Translations under genes and position numbers: made by a program
Notes under the pieces: generated by a model
What the model saw: only the letters and a program-made list of their open reading frames with translations
Told to the model about the DNA's origin: nothing
Databases searched by the model: none
Shown: in pieces, positions 10,801-16,578 of the stretch
Numbering within the stretch: the first letter of the stretch is position 1
Layout: each line of letters begins with the position of its first letter
Origin: an uncultured Lactobacillus sp.
GTDB taxonomy: Bacteria > Bacillota > Bacilli > Lactobacillales > Lactobacillaceae
Direction of reading: 5' to 3'
DNA: 36,624 bases
NCBI GenBank assembly: GCA_945873395.1
Contig: CAMCCW010000006.1
Coordinates: 1-36,624, forward strand

Positions 10801-12612
10801 GATACTAAGAGCCAAGACGTTGACATCACCTACACGGCCAACGAACAGAGCCAAGTAATCAACTACGTTGACGAAGACGGCAACATCGTTGACAGCAACA
10901 CGGTATCCGGCAAGACTGGCGAAACGGTAGCTATCAAGGTTAACGTTCCTGAAAACTACGACTTAGTACCTGGTCAAAAGATTCCTAGTGAAGTCACCCT
11001 GACGACTAACAACCCTACGATTACCGTTAAGGTTACTAGCAAGACGGTTGATGTCACTGACCCAGCTAAGTTGAACAAGTCCATTAGTCGGAAGATCACC
11101 ATCAACGTACCTGGTCAAAAGCCACAAGTAATTACTCAGACCGCAACCTTCACGCGGACTAGTAAGCTTAACTTGGCATCTGGCATTGCCATCTACACGC
11201 CTTGGGTTCTGAAAGACAATGGTCTGAAGACGATTAACGCTCCAGAAGTTGCTGGCTACACGCCTAGTCAAAAGACGGTTGCTGGTATTGACAACCCTGA
11301 AGTTGACACGAAACTCAACGATGTGGTTATCAACTACACAGCCAACGATCAAACTCAAGTAATCAACTATGTTGACGAAAATGGCAAGGTTGTTAAGACT
11401 GACAAGGTAACCGGCAAGACTGGTGAAACCGTTAAAATCCCTGCCAATGTTCCTGACCACTACGAATTAGTACCTGGTCAAAGCATTCCAGAAAACATCA
11501 AGTTAACTGACCACAACCCGGCCATCACTGTTAAGGTAACGCCAAAGATGGATCCAGTAACTGATCCAGCAAAGCTTACCAAGACGATCAGTCGGACGAT
11601 CACCATTAACAAGCCTGGTGAAAAGCCACAAGTGATTACTCAGACTGCTACCTTCAAGCGGACGGGTAAGATCAATGAGGTCAACGGTGCCACAATCTAC
11701 ACGCCATGGGTACTTGACCAAAATGGCTTGACAACGGTTAGTGCTCCAGAAGTTTCTGGTTACACCCCAAGTCAAAAGGCGGTTGATGCTATCGACAACC
11801 CAACTGTTAACACCAAGCTGAACGACGTCAACATTAGCTACACGGCTAATGAGGGAACGGTCCAGATCAAGTACGTTGATCGCAATGGCAACGAGATCGG
11901 CCGTCAAGTAATCACTGGTCACGTGGGTGATACGGTTAAGGTAACGCCGCAGATTCCAGAAGACTGGGTACCGGTAGATCCAGATACGGTTCCGGCCGAG
12001 GTCCAGATCAAGGAAGAGAACGGCCAGATCATCATCGTGGTTGTTCGCCATGGTGAGAAGGATCCAGTTCAAACCAAGAACGTTACCCGGACGATCAAGG
12101 TAACTACGCCTGATGGTCAAACGAAGACCATTAAGCAAGTTGCAACAATTAGTCGTCACGGTGAATTGGATCTGGTTACCGGTCAAATCACTTGGCAGCC
12201 ATGGACAACCGCTCAGTGGGATGTCTTTAAGCCGGCAGTGATTGCGGGCTACACTCCAAGTCCGGCGGAAGTACCGGCAGTCACGGTTGATGGTGAAACA
12301 ACTGATCAGACGGTTGTTATTACCTATACGGCGGTTGCAACGCCTGCTCAACCAGATAGCCAATTACCGGCCGATTCAAACACGAGTGATAACCATGCAG
12401 CGGACCAAAAGGCGGACAATGATGCCCAACCAGAGGTCACAAACACGGCTAGTCAACAGACGGCAAACACTCAACAGACAGAATCAACTACCAGCAGCCA
12501 TCGCTTGCCACAAACTGGTAATAGCCATGATGCTAGTGCCTTGGCGGGTCTGGGTCTGGTTTCCCTGATGGGAATGTTTGGCCTGGGCAGTAAGCGTCGC
12601 AAGCATGACTAA
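550..12612 (+). CDS. Giant Mub/MucBP-repeat LPXTG adhesin, main open frame (4020 aa)
   Basis: The frame carries about 430 residues of unrecognised, beta-rich N-terminal sequence, then 18 complete Mub-type repeats of 166-203 residues. Each repeat starts with a motif like LNKTITRTI, has an internal EVTGxxTYTDW motif, and ends in a MucBP-like half (YTANDQ...YVD..G). A half repeat, a Gln/Asn/Asp/Thr-rich spacer, LPQTG, a hydrophobic segment and a KRRKHD tail close the protein. The ATG at 550 has no Shine-Dalgarno sequence and the product lacks its own signal peptide, so translation from here would give a cytosolic protein. It is more likely the body of the gene that starts at 115. Family role: mucus and host-surface adhesion. 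Confidence 0.8.
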   Translation: MYTYDSTAKKDSTSSKATISDNKSQLVGITGSFGITKEQLENNKLDSITIGTITQQRDQDGLPNIPVLIRTSQHSLTIPGTNVKIGDITITHVGDKDSTSDVILKLVNINRDIKIKNYPGLTFTIPIAFVLNHGVDASEYPETSWNKNNTQKVNFLLNGQDGENLYQLTIKRPILTSKPKTSDFTTYNDLEDYLSQNPFIYPHPSSDEAVFSVRGDYISPEEINEFLKDPLKAQANISDGNYQWHLTIKEDATDKNPNPKGIANIQVSGGAPLGLMFDLNKNVKIKNTGVVPLWETFYPIQLEDNLDWNELQIQSSNYEGLVWSRQKDNSIRLWFNWPKKRLRDEWVKAIESKYYGSDSDYKEDDFPKDPEARKYCVSLANYFKKAMYTTTLGVDADEFAKNNANAYYHFLGMNPLMWYQEIHIISKDPSLPNSITADGGTSKKTVSTIPGTHDVKTSLTRTITITNPGNKTQKKVEQTVTFTSENNKDWKIQGEWEGYTLDKIPKYTIAINGKSIDDNDLKIPRETFKNGEEIDLGKLIEAGDQIINVTYIPKMDPITSSDQLKKTITRTITINTPNAKPRVIKKVITFTRTGSTNEVTGEKVFSNWTPDDGTKTGFDAFNIPSVSGYNSKISTGTADMLKAQTPSQDQITNLQDENVVIDYLANDQSMTINYVDKDGNLVAGGHFVVSGKTDQTVDTNAKIPTGWVLTPGQTDAPKTITFTGTPTADITITIEHGTKHIPHDNPVKPGGKTPTNKEVQGAHDEDLNRDVTRTINVHMPNGTIQTEHQVANIFRDATVDEVTGDVTYTDWSTDASDWKAYQAPIVDSWTADKSVEAATVDENTKDTTIDIRYTANDQTTHIIYVDKDGNTVKDYTVSGKTDQTVDANADVPTGWVLVNGQTPAPKTITFGSTPTPNTTIVIEHGTRHIDHKTPDQLGTKTPTGKDVNGTQEFDLNQTITRTVTFHEPGQAARTVTQTANIFRDATVDQVTGEVTYTKWSTNDKSWTAVVVPSHVGYTTHQSDGNTVIPAVEVKDGQKNETIDVTYTANDQTGKIVYVDVDSKNTEIGHTDLVGKTDETITITPEAPAGFDIVADQNIPKSEKATANGIPTVTVKVSHHKITVKPGDEPKPGDKKPGNPDKKPGDGTPKTDISYETLHRNMIRTVNVTDPHTGLKTNRVTIHYNRVATIDDVTGDVTYGAWTVADGSDAGFDKFNIPAVPGYTSEIKSGTADELEALIPTQDQITNWTDQTVDIDYTANDQSMTIDYVDKDGNPVDGGSFTVTGKTDQTVDTDAKIPTGWVLSHGQTDAPKTITFGGTPTANIKITVEHGTKHVDHKNPIKPGDKTPTNKEIKGAHDEDLNRTVTRTINVHMPNGKVNTITQTARIYRDATIDEVTGDITYGDWSTDATNWTACTAPVVAGYTPDKSVEAVTVDKNAKDVTTDINYMANDQTMNINYVDDNNKVVDGGHFVVSGKTDQTVNTNAKIPAGWVLKEGATDAPATITFKGAYITDITVHVIHGTRHVDHNTPDQPGTKTPTGKDVKGTQESDLNQTITRTVTLHEPGKAAQTITQTAKIFRDATVDEVIGEITYGDWSTDTAGWTEVTVPEHAGYTVHQSDGKTGIPVVEVKDGQKNVNIDVTYTANQQTGKIVYVDADNNNVEVGHTDLAGKTDEDVTITPKAPAGFDIVPGQTIPATEKATADGIPTVTVKVNHHKITVKPGDEPKPGDKKPGNPNKKPGDGTPNKTISHEDLNKTITRSFTVVQPDGTSTTKKQNLSFQRIATIDDVTGDVTYSDWGTDGAAFIAETVPVFGGYTSHVTSGNYGAYTPTQGQINNWTDPNITVTYTANDQTGEITYVDRRGNTIGTTPLSGKTGEQVAIKPVAPAGWKIVDGQSILETVTATANGIAGPSVLVEHNTITVNPGDKKPGNPNKKPGDGTPNKDISYEDLHKSTTRTITIHDPHNGDSVDKETINFNRIATIDDVNGDVTYGDWTVAPDSAQDRFNNVTYPVVPGYSMTATPGDYSAKILSQDDINNWTDPMIEVSYAAQDQSGKISYVGPDGQEVAHTTLTGKTDSDVDVKNKVNIPTNWKIVPGQTIPDTIKAGANVTINIEHDSITVTPDNPKTPSDKLPDGTDYPKGVDQNDLNKTITRTINIIKPGEITATTKQQTKFHRSATIDLVNHKITYTDWAQNGSWTAVDVPAVDGYTPSVSSIDEVAVTPDTQDTTVNVTYTANDQNQVVNYVDDSGKVINSETIPGKTGDNVKINVKVPDHYVLVPGQSIPTDVTLKSNNPAINIKVTPKLDPITNPALLSKTITRTITINKPKSAPQVITQEAKFTRTGNTNEVTGEQTFSDWTLASNDWTEVDAPVVPGYTPSQSKVEAVNVTPDMTDTTATINYLTNAQTGKISYVDGDGNEVSHTDLAGHTGDTININPQAPTGWKIMEGQNIPKTVVAGPDGIPTVTVKVEHDTITVTPDQPKDPSDKMPDGKNYPSGVTKNDLNKTISRKITINVPNKPAQVINQKADFTRTATINLVNHDVTYSDWTMTDNTLNGVDVPVVPGYTASQSTIDGITNPTVNTKLSDITVNYTANEQGQVVNYVDPSGKTVKSDTVPGHTGETVDITVNVPDHYTLVPGQTIPSHVTLTDNNNPITVQVTPKIDNITDPAKLNKTISRTITINIPGQKPQIINQSASFTRTGTHNEVTGEDNFSNWTLKNNGLTAVTAPEVDGYTAKPASVEAVNSPTVDTKLQNVTINYTANEQGQVINYVDDNGKTVKTDTVNGKTGDNVKITINVPDHYVLVPGQSIPTDVTLTTKNTPITVKVTPKLDDVTDPAQLNKTITRKITVNVPGKAPQVINQTATFTRTGKTNEVTGETTYTDWKLNNNGLTDFKPEEVAGYTPTIKDVPAVENPTADQKFDDINITYTANDQTQVINYVDPSGKVVKTDTVPGKTGDKVDINVQVPDNYVIVPGQEIPTNVTLKDKNTPINVQVTPKMDPVTDPAQLNKTISRTITINVPGQKPQVINQSASFTRTGETNEVTGKTTYTDWKLNNNGWTKVDVPAVPGYQPNVSEVPAVDVTPDTKSQTVNITYTANENSQVINYVDDNGKTVKTDTVSGKTGETVKITPNVPDHYILVPGQTIPGQVTFTGDQTQPITVKVTPKIDDVTDPAQLNKKVTRKITVIAPNGMAPKTIIQVATFARTGKINEVTGETTYTDWKMTSTGFPEFTPDNIPGYTPSIKVVPAVGHITADQHFDDITITYTANENSQVINYVDDNGKTVKTDTVTGKTGETVKITPNVPDHYVLVPGQKIPSDVTITGNNPAITIKVTPKMDPVTDPSQLTKTITRKVTITTPDGKTTTKTQTATFTRTGETNEVTGETTFTDWTLKDNGWTKVDVPDVPGYKPNVSEVPAVNVTPDTKSQDVDITYTANEQSQVINYVDEDGNIVDSNTVSGKTGETVAIKVNVPENYDLVPGQKIPSEVTLTTNNPTITVKVTSKTVDVTDPAKLNKSISRKITINVPGQKPQVITQTATFTRTSKLNLASGIAIYTPWVLKDNGLKTINAPEVAGYTPSQKTVAGIDNPEVDTKLNDVVINYTANDQTQVINYVDENGKVVKTDKVTGKTGETVKIPANVPDHYELVPGQSIPENIKLTDHNPAITVKVTPKMDPVTDPAKLTKTISRTITINKPGEKPQVITQTATFKRTGKINEVNGATIYTPWVLDQNGLTTVSAPEVSGYTPSQKAVDAIDNPTVNTKLNDVNISYTANEGTVQIKYVDRNGNEIGRQVITGHVGDTVKVTPQIPEDWVPVDPDTVPAEVQIKEENGQIIIVVVRHGEKDPVQTKNVTRTIKVTTPDGQTKTIKQVATISRHGELDLVTGQITWQPWTTAQWDVFKPAVIAGYTPSPAEVPAVTVDGETTDQTVVITYTAVATPAQPDSQLPADSNTSDNHAADQKADNDAQPEVTNTASQQTANTQQTESTTSSHRLPQTGNSHDASALAGLGLVSLMGMFGLGSKRRKHD
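2239..6981 (+). repeat. Mub repeat array, long units (8 units)
   Basis: Units start with an L[NHK]xxxTRT motif at 2239, 2848, 3412, 4018, 4627, 5197, 5803 and 6391. They are 564-609 bp (188-203 residues) long. Units 1-3 and 4-6 form a tandem duplication of a three-unit block with a period near 1.78 kb (609/564/606 bp against 609/570/606 bp). Units 3, 6 and 7 end in Pro/Lys/Gly/Asp-rich linkers (about 3922-3999, 5701-5781, 6307-6366) that are nearly identical to each other. Confidence 0.85.
6982..12075 (+). repeat. Mub repeat array, mostly short units (10 units)
   Basis: Units start at 6982, 7480, 8047, 8551, 9055, 9559, 10063, 10570, 11071 and 11575. Eight are 498-507 bp (166-169 residues); the unit at 7480 is 567 bp and the last is 501 bp. 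They lack the long DHxxPxxPGxKTPT linker of the 5' units. Spacing of exactly 504 bp recurs five times, a sign of homogenisation by recombination. Confidence 0.85.
12076..12360 (+). repeat. Terminal half Mub repeat
   Basis: This has the first half of the repeat only (a VTRTIKV start, LVTGQITWQPW, then VVITYTA). It lacks the MucBP-like second half and runs straight into the cell-wall spacer. Confidence 0.75.
12505..12612 (+). other. LPQTG sortase anchor and membrane tail
   Basis: LPQTG is encoded at 12505-12519. It is followed by a hydrophobic segment (ALAGLGLVSLMGMFGLG) and a positive SKRRKHD tail, the standard sortase A sorting signal. Confidence 0.95.
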
Positions 12613-12664
12613 AGCACTGAAAATTGAAGGTTCTTTATCAATCAGTGATTGATGAGGGCAACTT

Positions 12665-12714
12665 AGAGAACTAGACTAATTAGCTTTTTGGGCATTGGTC
12701 TGGTTCTCTTTTTT
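12665..12714 (+). terminator. Rho-independent terminator of the adhesin gene
   Basis: Arms AGAGAACTAGAC (12665-12676) and GTCTGGTTCTCT (12698-12709) pair with one G-U, followed by a T run to 12714. It sits 53 bases after the adhesin stop. Confidence 0.85.
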
Positions 12715-12784
12715 GTTAGATTGTAAACGGTGAAAGGGAGTGGATCACCGATTTTGGTGTAAGCAGTCAATAACGACACATATT

Positions 12785-12844
12785 GAAAAAAGCGTCCTGC
12801 GTAACACATCAGTTTTGATGTCACACAGGATACTCGCTATTTTA
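12785..12844. other. Imperfect inverted repeat between convergent genes
   Basis: An A run and GCG (12786-12794) face CGC and a T-rich run (12835-12844), enclosing TCCTG/CAGGA and ACATC/GATGT arms with internal mismatches. It could be a second, bidirectional terminator or a remnant of a repeat element. No gene is visible in 12715-12881. Confidence 0.4.
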
Positions 12845-12881
12845 ATTATGACATTGAGCCTGGGCTTTTCCGTCTACGGTG

Positions 12882-12926
12882 AAAAAGGCGTGGGCCGCCG
12901 AAATCTCGGTGGCTCACGCCTTTGTT
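12882..12926 (-). terminator. Terminator of the minus-strand membrane protein gene (probably bidirectional)
   Basis: The stem GGCGTGGGCCGCCGA pairs with TCGGTGGCTCACGCC. The A run at 12882-12886 is the U run of the minus-strand transcript, and a short T run lies on the other side. It is 11 bases past the end of the membrane protein gene. Confidence 0.85.
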
Positions 12927-12936
12927 ATCATGTAAC

Positions 12937-14700
12937 TTATGCTGTGATTCGCTGCCAGAAACGTGGACAGGCACGAACGAAGCGGTAGATTCCATAGAGG
13001 AGGAGCAGGGTCAATCCAGTAAGTGAAACGGCTAGCATGACCTTAAACCAACCAGCGACCTTAAAGTAAAGAGTGGCGGTGTTCTTTCCCTTGCGCTGAT
13101 GGACGTAAGGGGCTCCAATTGAGGACCGCTGGTAGTGGGTCAGGTGCTTACCGTTAACGGTTAGTTGTGACTCGTGGTAAGCGATGATCGGGAGCCGCAC
13201 CTTCTTGGCCTGGTTAGCATTCCAGGTCAGCTGGAGACCACCGTGGGGCAGTACTGTATGCTGGTATTCCTGGGCATGATTGATGATCTGATCCTGGTAG
13301 GCGAAGGAACGGATGTATTTCTTATTGATATACTTCTTCGGGATCGGTAAGTAGTCCGGGCTTCGCTTTTCAACCATTGTCAGCAGCTGACCAGGGTAGA
13401 GGTCGTGCACTGATCGGCGGAGTTTGACCCGGTTATCAGTAACCCAGGCAATGGCGCTGGAGGTGTTGAGGACGTCAGTGGACTGATAACGCGCCGTCCG
13501 TTGGAAAACGTCGATGGTGTTGGGCACGAAGACCTGGGTGACGACGAAGAGCAGGGCACCGATAGTGATGTTGCGGCGCAGGTGGAGGGCTGGCTCGTGG
13601 TCATGCTGGACAAAGGCTGTGGCGGAGATTGCAACCCCGAGGAGAAGTAGGGGATAGGCGATGACCGTCAGACGGTTAGGAAACTGCAAGTTATGCTGAA
13701 GGCTCGGGATGGCGACTGCCAGTTTCTCCCATGGTGTCCAGATCGAGCTGAACATCAGGATGACGGCCCCCATGATGGTGACGGTCGTGTTAACCAGGGA
13801 GCGCTTCAGATGACAGCAGACGTAGACGAACTGCAAAAGGAAGAGGAGCCAACAGAAGTAGATCAGGTAGGCTCGGGTACTGCTGAACCGCGATGGCACC
13901 AGCGAGTTCTTAAGCATGTCAAAGTCTGCTGGGGTGGCGATGTTATTATGCAGGTTAAGCATCAACAGGGCTCCCCAGACGTTGGCTGTCAGGATGGTGG
14001 TTCCGACAACGGCCAGGGCGGTTTCACCGATCATGTGCCACCGACGATCAGTGCGGATCAGGCCAATGATAAAGAATGGAATCAGGGTGGCCACGAAGAA
14101 GAGTGAGCTCAGTAGGTGGATCTGAATAATGATGGTCATTAACGTCATCAGTGGCAGCCAATGTACGGGACGGTGCCGGTCCTGGAGCATCGTCAGTCCG
14201 CACATCAGCATGTATGGCGCCAGCATTGCACCCCAGGCATTCATGTTCTGGGCGAGTTCCCAGCGGGGAAGCCAACCGATATTCATAAAGATTAGGCTGA
14301 CCAGGAGGGCAAAGCGTCGGGAGCTGTGGGCCTTGATTGCCAAGAGGTACATCCCGATTCCCCCGCCAATATAGACGATCAAGTTGGTGATGACCTCATA
14401 ACGGAACCAGGTCCCCAGAATCCCGATCAGGGCCCCGTTGAGGTAGGCAAACAGTGGTCCGTAGACGGCGTTGATCACCCGGCCACTCTGCTGGAAGCAG
14501 TAGTTGCTCTGGAAATAGCTGAAGTTGAACTGCTGGATCTGCTTAGCCGCGTCGTAGAAACGGTTAAAGTGGAAGATCGAGTCAGTCCCCAGAATCACCC
14601 CGTGGGAGATGAGCTGGGGGTACATGATGATGTAGGCCATCGCACAGATCGCGAGGTAGGGCAATGACCAGTTGATGAGGTGGTATACTTTTCTTTTCAT
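12937..14700 (-). CDS. Polytopic membrane protein, PTPS-related / GT-C-like family
   Basis: The protein has 587 residues with about 10-12 predicted hydrophobic segments. An N-terminal signal-anchor is followed by a GTDSIFHFNR motif near residue 39; this acidic GxDxxFHxxR motif in the first outside loop is typical of the membrane family labelled '6-pyruvoyl-tetrahydropterin synthase related' and resembles GT-C glycosyltransferases that use lipid-linked sugar donors. The last membrane segment lies near the C-terminus (residues about 553-573) after a ~150-residue soluble domain facing outside. The enzyme activity is not known from sequence. It may glycosylate a cell-surface polymer or protein. 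The gene stands alone, convergent with the adhesin and divergent from the AEC permease. The start is preceded by AGGAATGAAG on the minus strand. Confidence 0.75.
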   Translation of the reverse strand: MKRKVYHLINWSLPYLAICAMAYIIMYPQLISHGVILGTDSIFHFNRFYDAAKQIQQFNFSYFQSNYCFQQSGRVINAVYGPLFAYLNGALIGILGTWFRYEVITNLIVYIGGGIGMYLLAIKAHSSRRFALLVSLIFMNIGWLPRWELAQNMNAWGAMLAPYMLMCGLTMLQDRHRPVHWLPLMTLMTIIIQIHLLSSLFFVATLIPFFIIGLIRTDRRWHMIGETALAVVGTTILTANVWGALLMLNLHNNIATPADFDMLKNSLVPSRFSSTRAYLIYFCWLLFLLQFVYVCCHLKRSLVNTTVTIMGAVILMFSSIWTPWEKLAVAIPSLQHNLQFPNRLTVIAYPLLLLGVAISATAFVQHDHEPALHLRRNITIGALLFVVTQVFVPNTIDVFQRTARYQSTDVLNTSSAIAWVTDNRVKLRRSVHDLYPGQLLTMVEKRSPDYLPIPKKYINKKYIRSFAYQDQIINHAQEYQHTVLPHGGLQLTWNANQAKKVRLPIIAYHESQLTVNGKHLTHYQRSSIGAPYVHQRKGKNTATLYFKVAGWFKVMLAVSLTGLTLLLLYGIYRFVRACPRFWQRITA

Positions 14701-14743
14701 AACTTCATTCCTATTAATCAGTTAAAATTAGTCAATCCCTACA

Positions 14744-14749
14744 ATTATA
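14744..14749 (-). promoter_or_regulatory. Candidate -10 box for the membrane protein gene
   Basis: On the minus strand this reads TATAAT, 44 bases upstream of the ATG at 14700. The -35 region is weak (TGTCGT at 17-base spacing). Confidence 0.45.
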
Positions 14750-14833
14750 GACTATTTTGTACTGGGACGACATTCGAATAGGACAAATCGCTTGAGATGT
14801 CGGATCAAAACCAGGACTGTGCGTCGGTGGGTG

Positions 14834-14839
14834 TACAAT
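14834..14839 (+). promoter_or_regulatory. Candidate -10 box for the AEC permease gene
   Basis: TACAAT, 37 bases before the ATG at 14877. I see no good -35 hexamer, so this is a weak call. Confidence 0.3.
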
Positions 14840-14876
14840 AGGAAACAGTTTTATAAGAAAGAGATGAATTAACTAA

Positions 14877-15827
14877 ATGCTTTCGATTTTTCTGTCGGCC
14901 GTTTCGGGCGTCATGATCATCCTAGTGATGGTAGTCGTGGGCTTCGTGATGAACGAACGCGGCTGGTTTAATTCCCAGTCCCCACAAATCATTTCCCGAC
15001 TAGTCACCGAGGTTGCCCTGCCTTGCTACATGGTTACCACCATCATGCACGATTTCTCGGCCGGGGAACTGAAGACCCTACTGCCGGACCTGCGTTATCC
15101 CGTGCTGTCAATGATTATCCTCTTTGCCCTGTCATTTGCCGTTGCCCGGGCGATCGGGATTAAGCGATCGCACATCGGCCTCTTCTCGTCGATGTTCTTT
15201 AACTCCAACACCGTTTTCATTGGCTTGCCAATCAACCTGGCCCTCTTTGGTAACGCCTCGATCCCGTATGTCCTGGTCTACTACATGGCCAATACCACCT
15301 TTTTCTGGACTCTAGGGGTTTGGCTAATTCAGCGTGATGGTATGCATGAAGCCAAGATTGACGTTAAAACAGCTCTCAAAAAGATCTTCTCACCGCCGCT
15401 GCTTGGCTTTATCCTGGGGGTTATCCTGGTCATGCTTCATGTCCACCTGCCGAAGTTTGTGATGTCTGACCTGTCCTACATCGGTGGACTGACCATCCCA
15501 ATGTCGATGATCTTCATTGGGATCGCCATCTCCAACGCAGGACTGAGTCGGGTGCGGCTGACCCGCGATGCCTGGGGAATCTTACTGGGCCGCTTCCTCT
15601 TTGCTCCAGTTTTAATGGCAATCCTGGTTCTGCCAAGCAGCATGTCGCCGCTGATGAAGCAGGTCTTTATCCTTCAGTCCGCAATGCCGGTGATGACCAA
15701 TGCCCCGGTTGTCTCAAAGCTCTACCATGCGGATGCCGATTACGCGGCGATCATGGTGACCGAAACCACTGTCTTGAGTGTGATTGTGATTCCAATTTTG
15801 ATGGTGATTATCAAGACATTACTGTAA
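14877..15827 (+). CDS. AEC (auxin efflux carrier) family transporter
   Basis: The 316-residue length and the two halves of about five hydrophobic segments each, separated by a short polar loop (about residues 155-170), fit the AEC family. The NERGWFN loop after the first segment and the conserved stretch SMFFNSNTVFIGLP are typical. In lactobacilli such proteins are often annotated as malate or other organic-acid permeases, but the substrate cannot be read here. The ATG is used although the Shine-Dalgarno is poor (AGAAAGAGAT about 11 bases upstream). The mutase gene follows after 64 bases on the same strand. Confidence 0.85.
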   Translation: MLSIFLSAVSGVMIILVMVVVGFVMNERGWFNSQSPQIISRLVTEVALPCYMVTTIMHDFSAGELKTLLPDLRYPVLSMIILFALSFAVARAIGIKRSHIGLFSSMFFNSNTVFIGLPINLALFGNASIPYVLVYYMANTTFFWTLGVWLIQRDGMHEAKIDVKTALKKIFSPPLLGFILGVILVMLHVHLPKFVMSDLSYIGGLTIPMSMIFIGIAISNAGLSRVRLTRDAWGILLGRFLFAPVLMAILVLPSSMSPLMKQVFILQSAMPVMTNAPVVSKLYHADADYAAIMVTETTVLSVIVIPILMVIIKTLL

Positions 15828-15859
15828 TGGTAAGACTGTTAAATAGTGCACAATTGCGC

Positions 15860-15865
15860 TATGAT
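15860..15865 (+). promoter_or_regulatory. Candidate -10 box for the mutase-hydrolase pair
   Basis: TATGAT, 26 bases before the ATG at 15892, with only a weak -35. An RBS (AAAGGAGTG) lies between. Low confidence. Confidence 0.3.
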
Positions 15866-15891
15866 TAATAGTGGCAAAGGAGTGAAAGTGT

Positions 15892-16578
15892 ATGGTAGAT
15901 TTAGTAATTGTTCGGCATGGCCAGAGTCAAGCCAACCGGGATAACATCTTTACAGGATGGACGGATGTACCGCTGACCCCCGAGGGCATCCAGCAGGGGA
16001 TTGCGGTCGGTAAGGAACTGCAACAACTTGGAATTCAGTTCAGTGATGCCCACACTTCCTACATGGAGCGGGCAATTATGACTACCAACCTTGTCCTTGA
16101 TGAAATCGACCAGCTCTATATCCCCGTTCACAAGACCTGGCGCCTAAATGAACGGCACTATGGCGCACTGAGCGGGCGGAACAAGGCCCAAGTCAAGGAA
16201 GAAGTCGGTGCCGACCAACTGCACCGTTGGCGGCGGGGCTTTAAGGACCTACCACCGAAGCTGGAGCACCGTCAGCACGAACGCCGCTATGATCGATTGG
16301 GCGTCAAGATGCCACTGAGCGAGAGCCTGGCAATGACCCAGAAACGCCTGCTGCCATATTGGCAGGACCAGATTGCACCGCGCCTGCTGGATGGTAAGAA
16401 CCAACTGATCGTGGCCCACGGGAGCTCGCTGCGGGCCCTGATCAAGTACCTCGACCAGATCCCCGATGACGAGATTGACCAGGTCGAGGTACCAAATGGC
16501 AAGCCGATCTGGTACCGTTTTGATGACCGGCTGAACATCGTCAAGAAGACCTTTATAACAATGGATGGTGAAAAATAA
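15892..16578 (+). CDS. gpmA: 2,3-bisphosphoglycerate-dependent phosphoglycerate mutase family protein
   Basis: The protein has 228 residues, the usual length for the dPGM family (histidine phosphatase superfamily). Catalytic residues are visible: RHG with His9, the second His176 in VAHGSS, and the proton-donor Glu87 in ERHYGALSG. True GpmA catalyses 3-phosphoglycerate to 2-phosphoglycerate in lower glycolysis. Several positions differ from classic GpmA: RHGQSQAN instead of RHGESxWN, ERHYGALSGRNK instead of ERHYGALQGLNK, and RRGFKDLPPKL in place of the RRSYDxPPP region. It may therefore be a paralogue with changed specificity rather than the main glycolytic enzyme. The stop codon directly abuts the ATG of the next gene, so the two are translated together. 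The RBS AAAGGAGTG is well placed. Confidence 0.75.
   Translation: MVDLVIVRHGQSQANRDNIFTGWTDVPLTPEGIQQGIAVGKELQQLGIQFSDAHTSYMERAIMTTNLVLDEIDQLYIPVHKTWRLNERHYGALSGRNKAQVKEEVGADQLHRWRRGFKDLPPKLEHRQHERRYDRLGVKMPLSESLAMTQKRLLPYWQDQIAPRLLDGKNQLIVAHGSSLRALIKYLDQIPDDEIDQVEVPNGKPIWYRFDDRLNIVKKTFITMDGEK

Larger units (their letters stand above)
115..12612 (+). pseudogene. Giant YSIRK/LPXTG mucus-binding (Mub/MucBP repeat) adhesin, interrupted by one in-frame amber codon
   Basis: Positions 115 and 550 are in the same reading frame. Apart from TAG at 487-489, the frame is open from 115 to the stop at 12610-12612, about 4165 codons. Order of parts: YSIRK signal peptide (115-264), Ser/Thr/Ala-rich linker, an unrecognised beta-rich N-terminal region (about 550-1890), a degenerate repeat (about 1890-2238), 18 Mub-type repeats (2239-12075), a half repeat, and an LPQTG anchor. 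Proteins of this family are covalently attached to peptidoglycan by sortase and bind mucus glycoproteins. As read, the stop separates the export signal from the adhesin, so this is formally a pseudogene. The absence of any second lesion in 12 kb suggests a very recent mutation, a base error, or readthrough. Confidence 0.75.

Noticed and set aside
2239-12075. A CRISPR-like or satellite array suggested by the regular repeats
   Set aside because: The units are about 500-600 bp, coding, and keep one frame throughout; they are protein repeats.
1806-12568. Many long open frames on the minus strand and in other plus frames inside the adhesin gene (up to 286 codons)
   Set aside because: They follow the repeat period and arise from the codon pattern of the Thr/Asn/Val-rich repeats. 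They have no RBS and no recognisable domains.
12740-12988. 82-codon plus-strand frame after the adhesin terminator
   Set aside because: It crosses two hairpins and the end of the opposite-strand gene, and has no convincing RBS or family.
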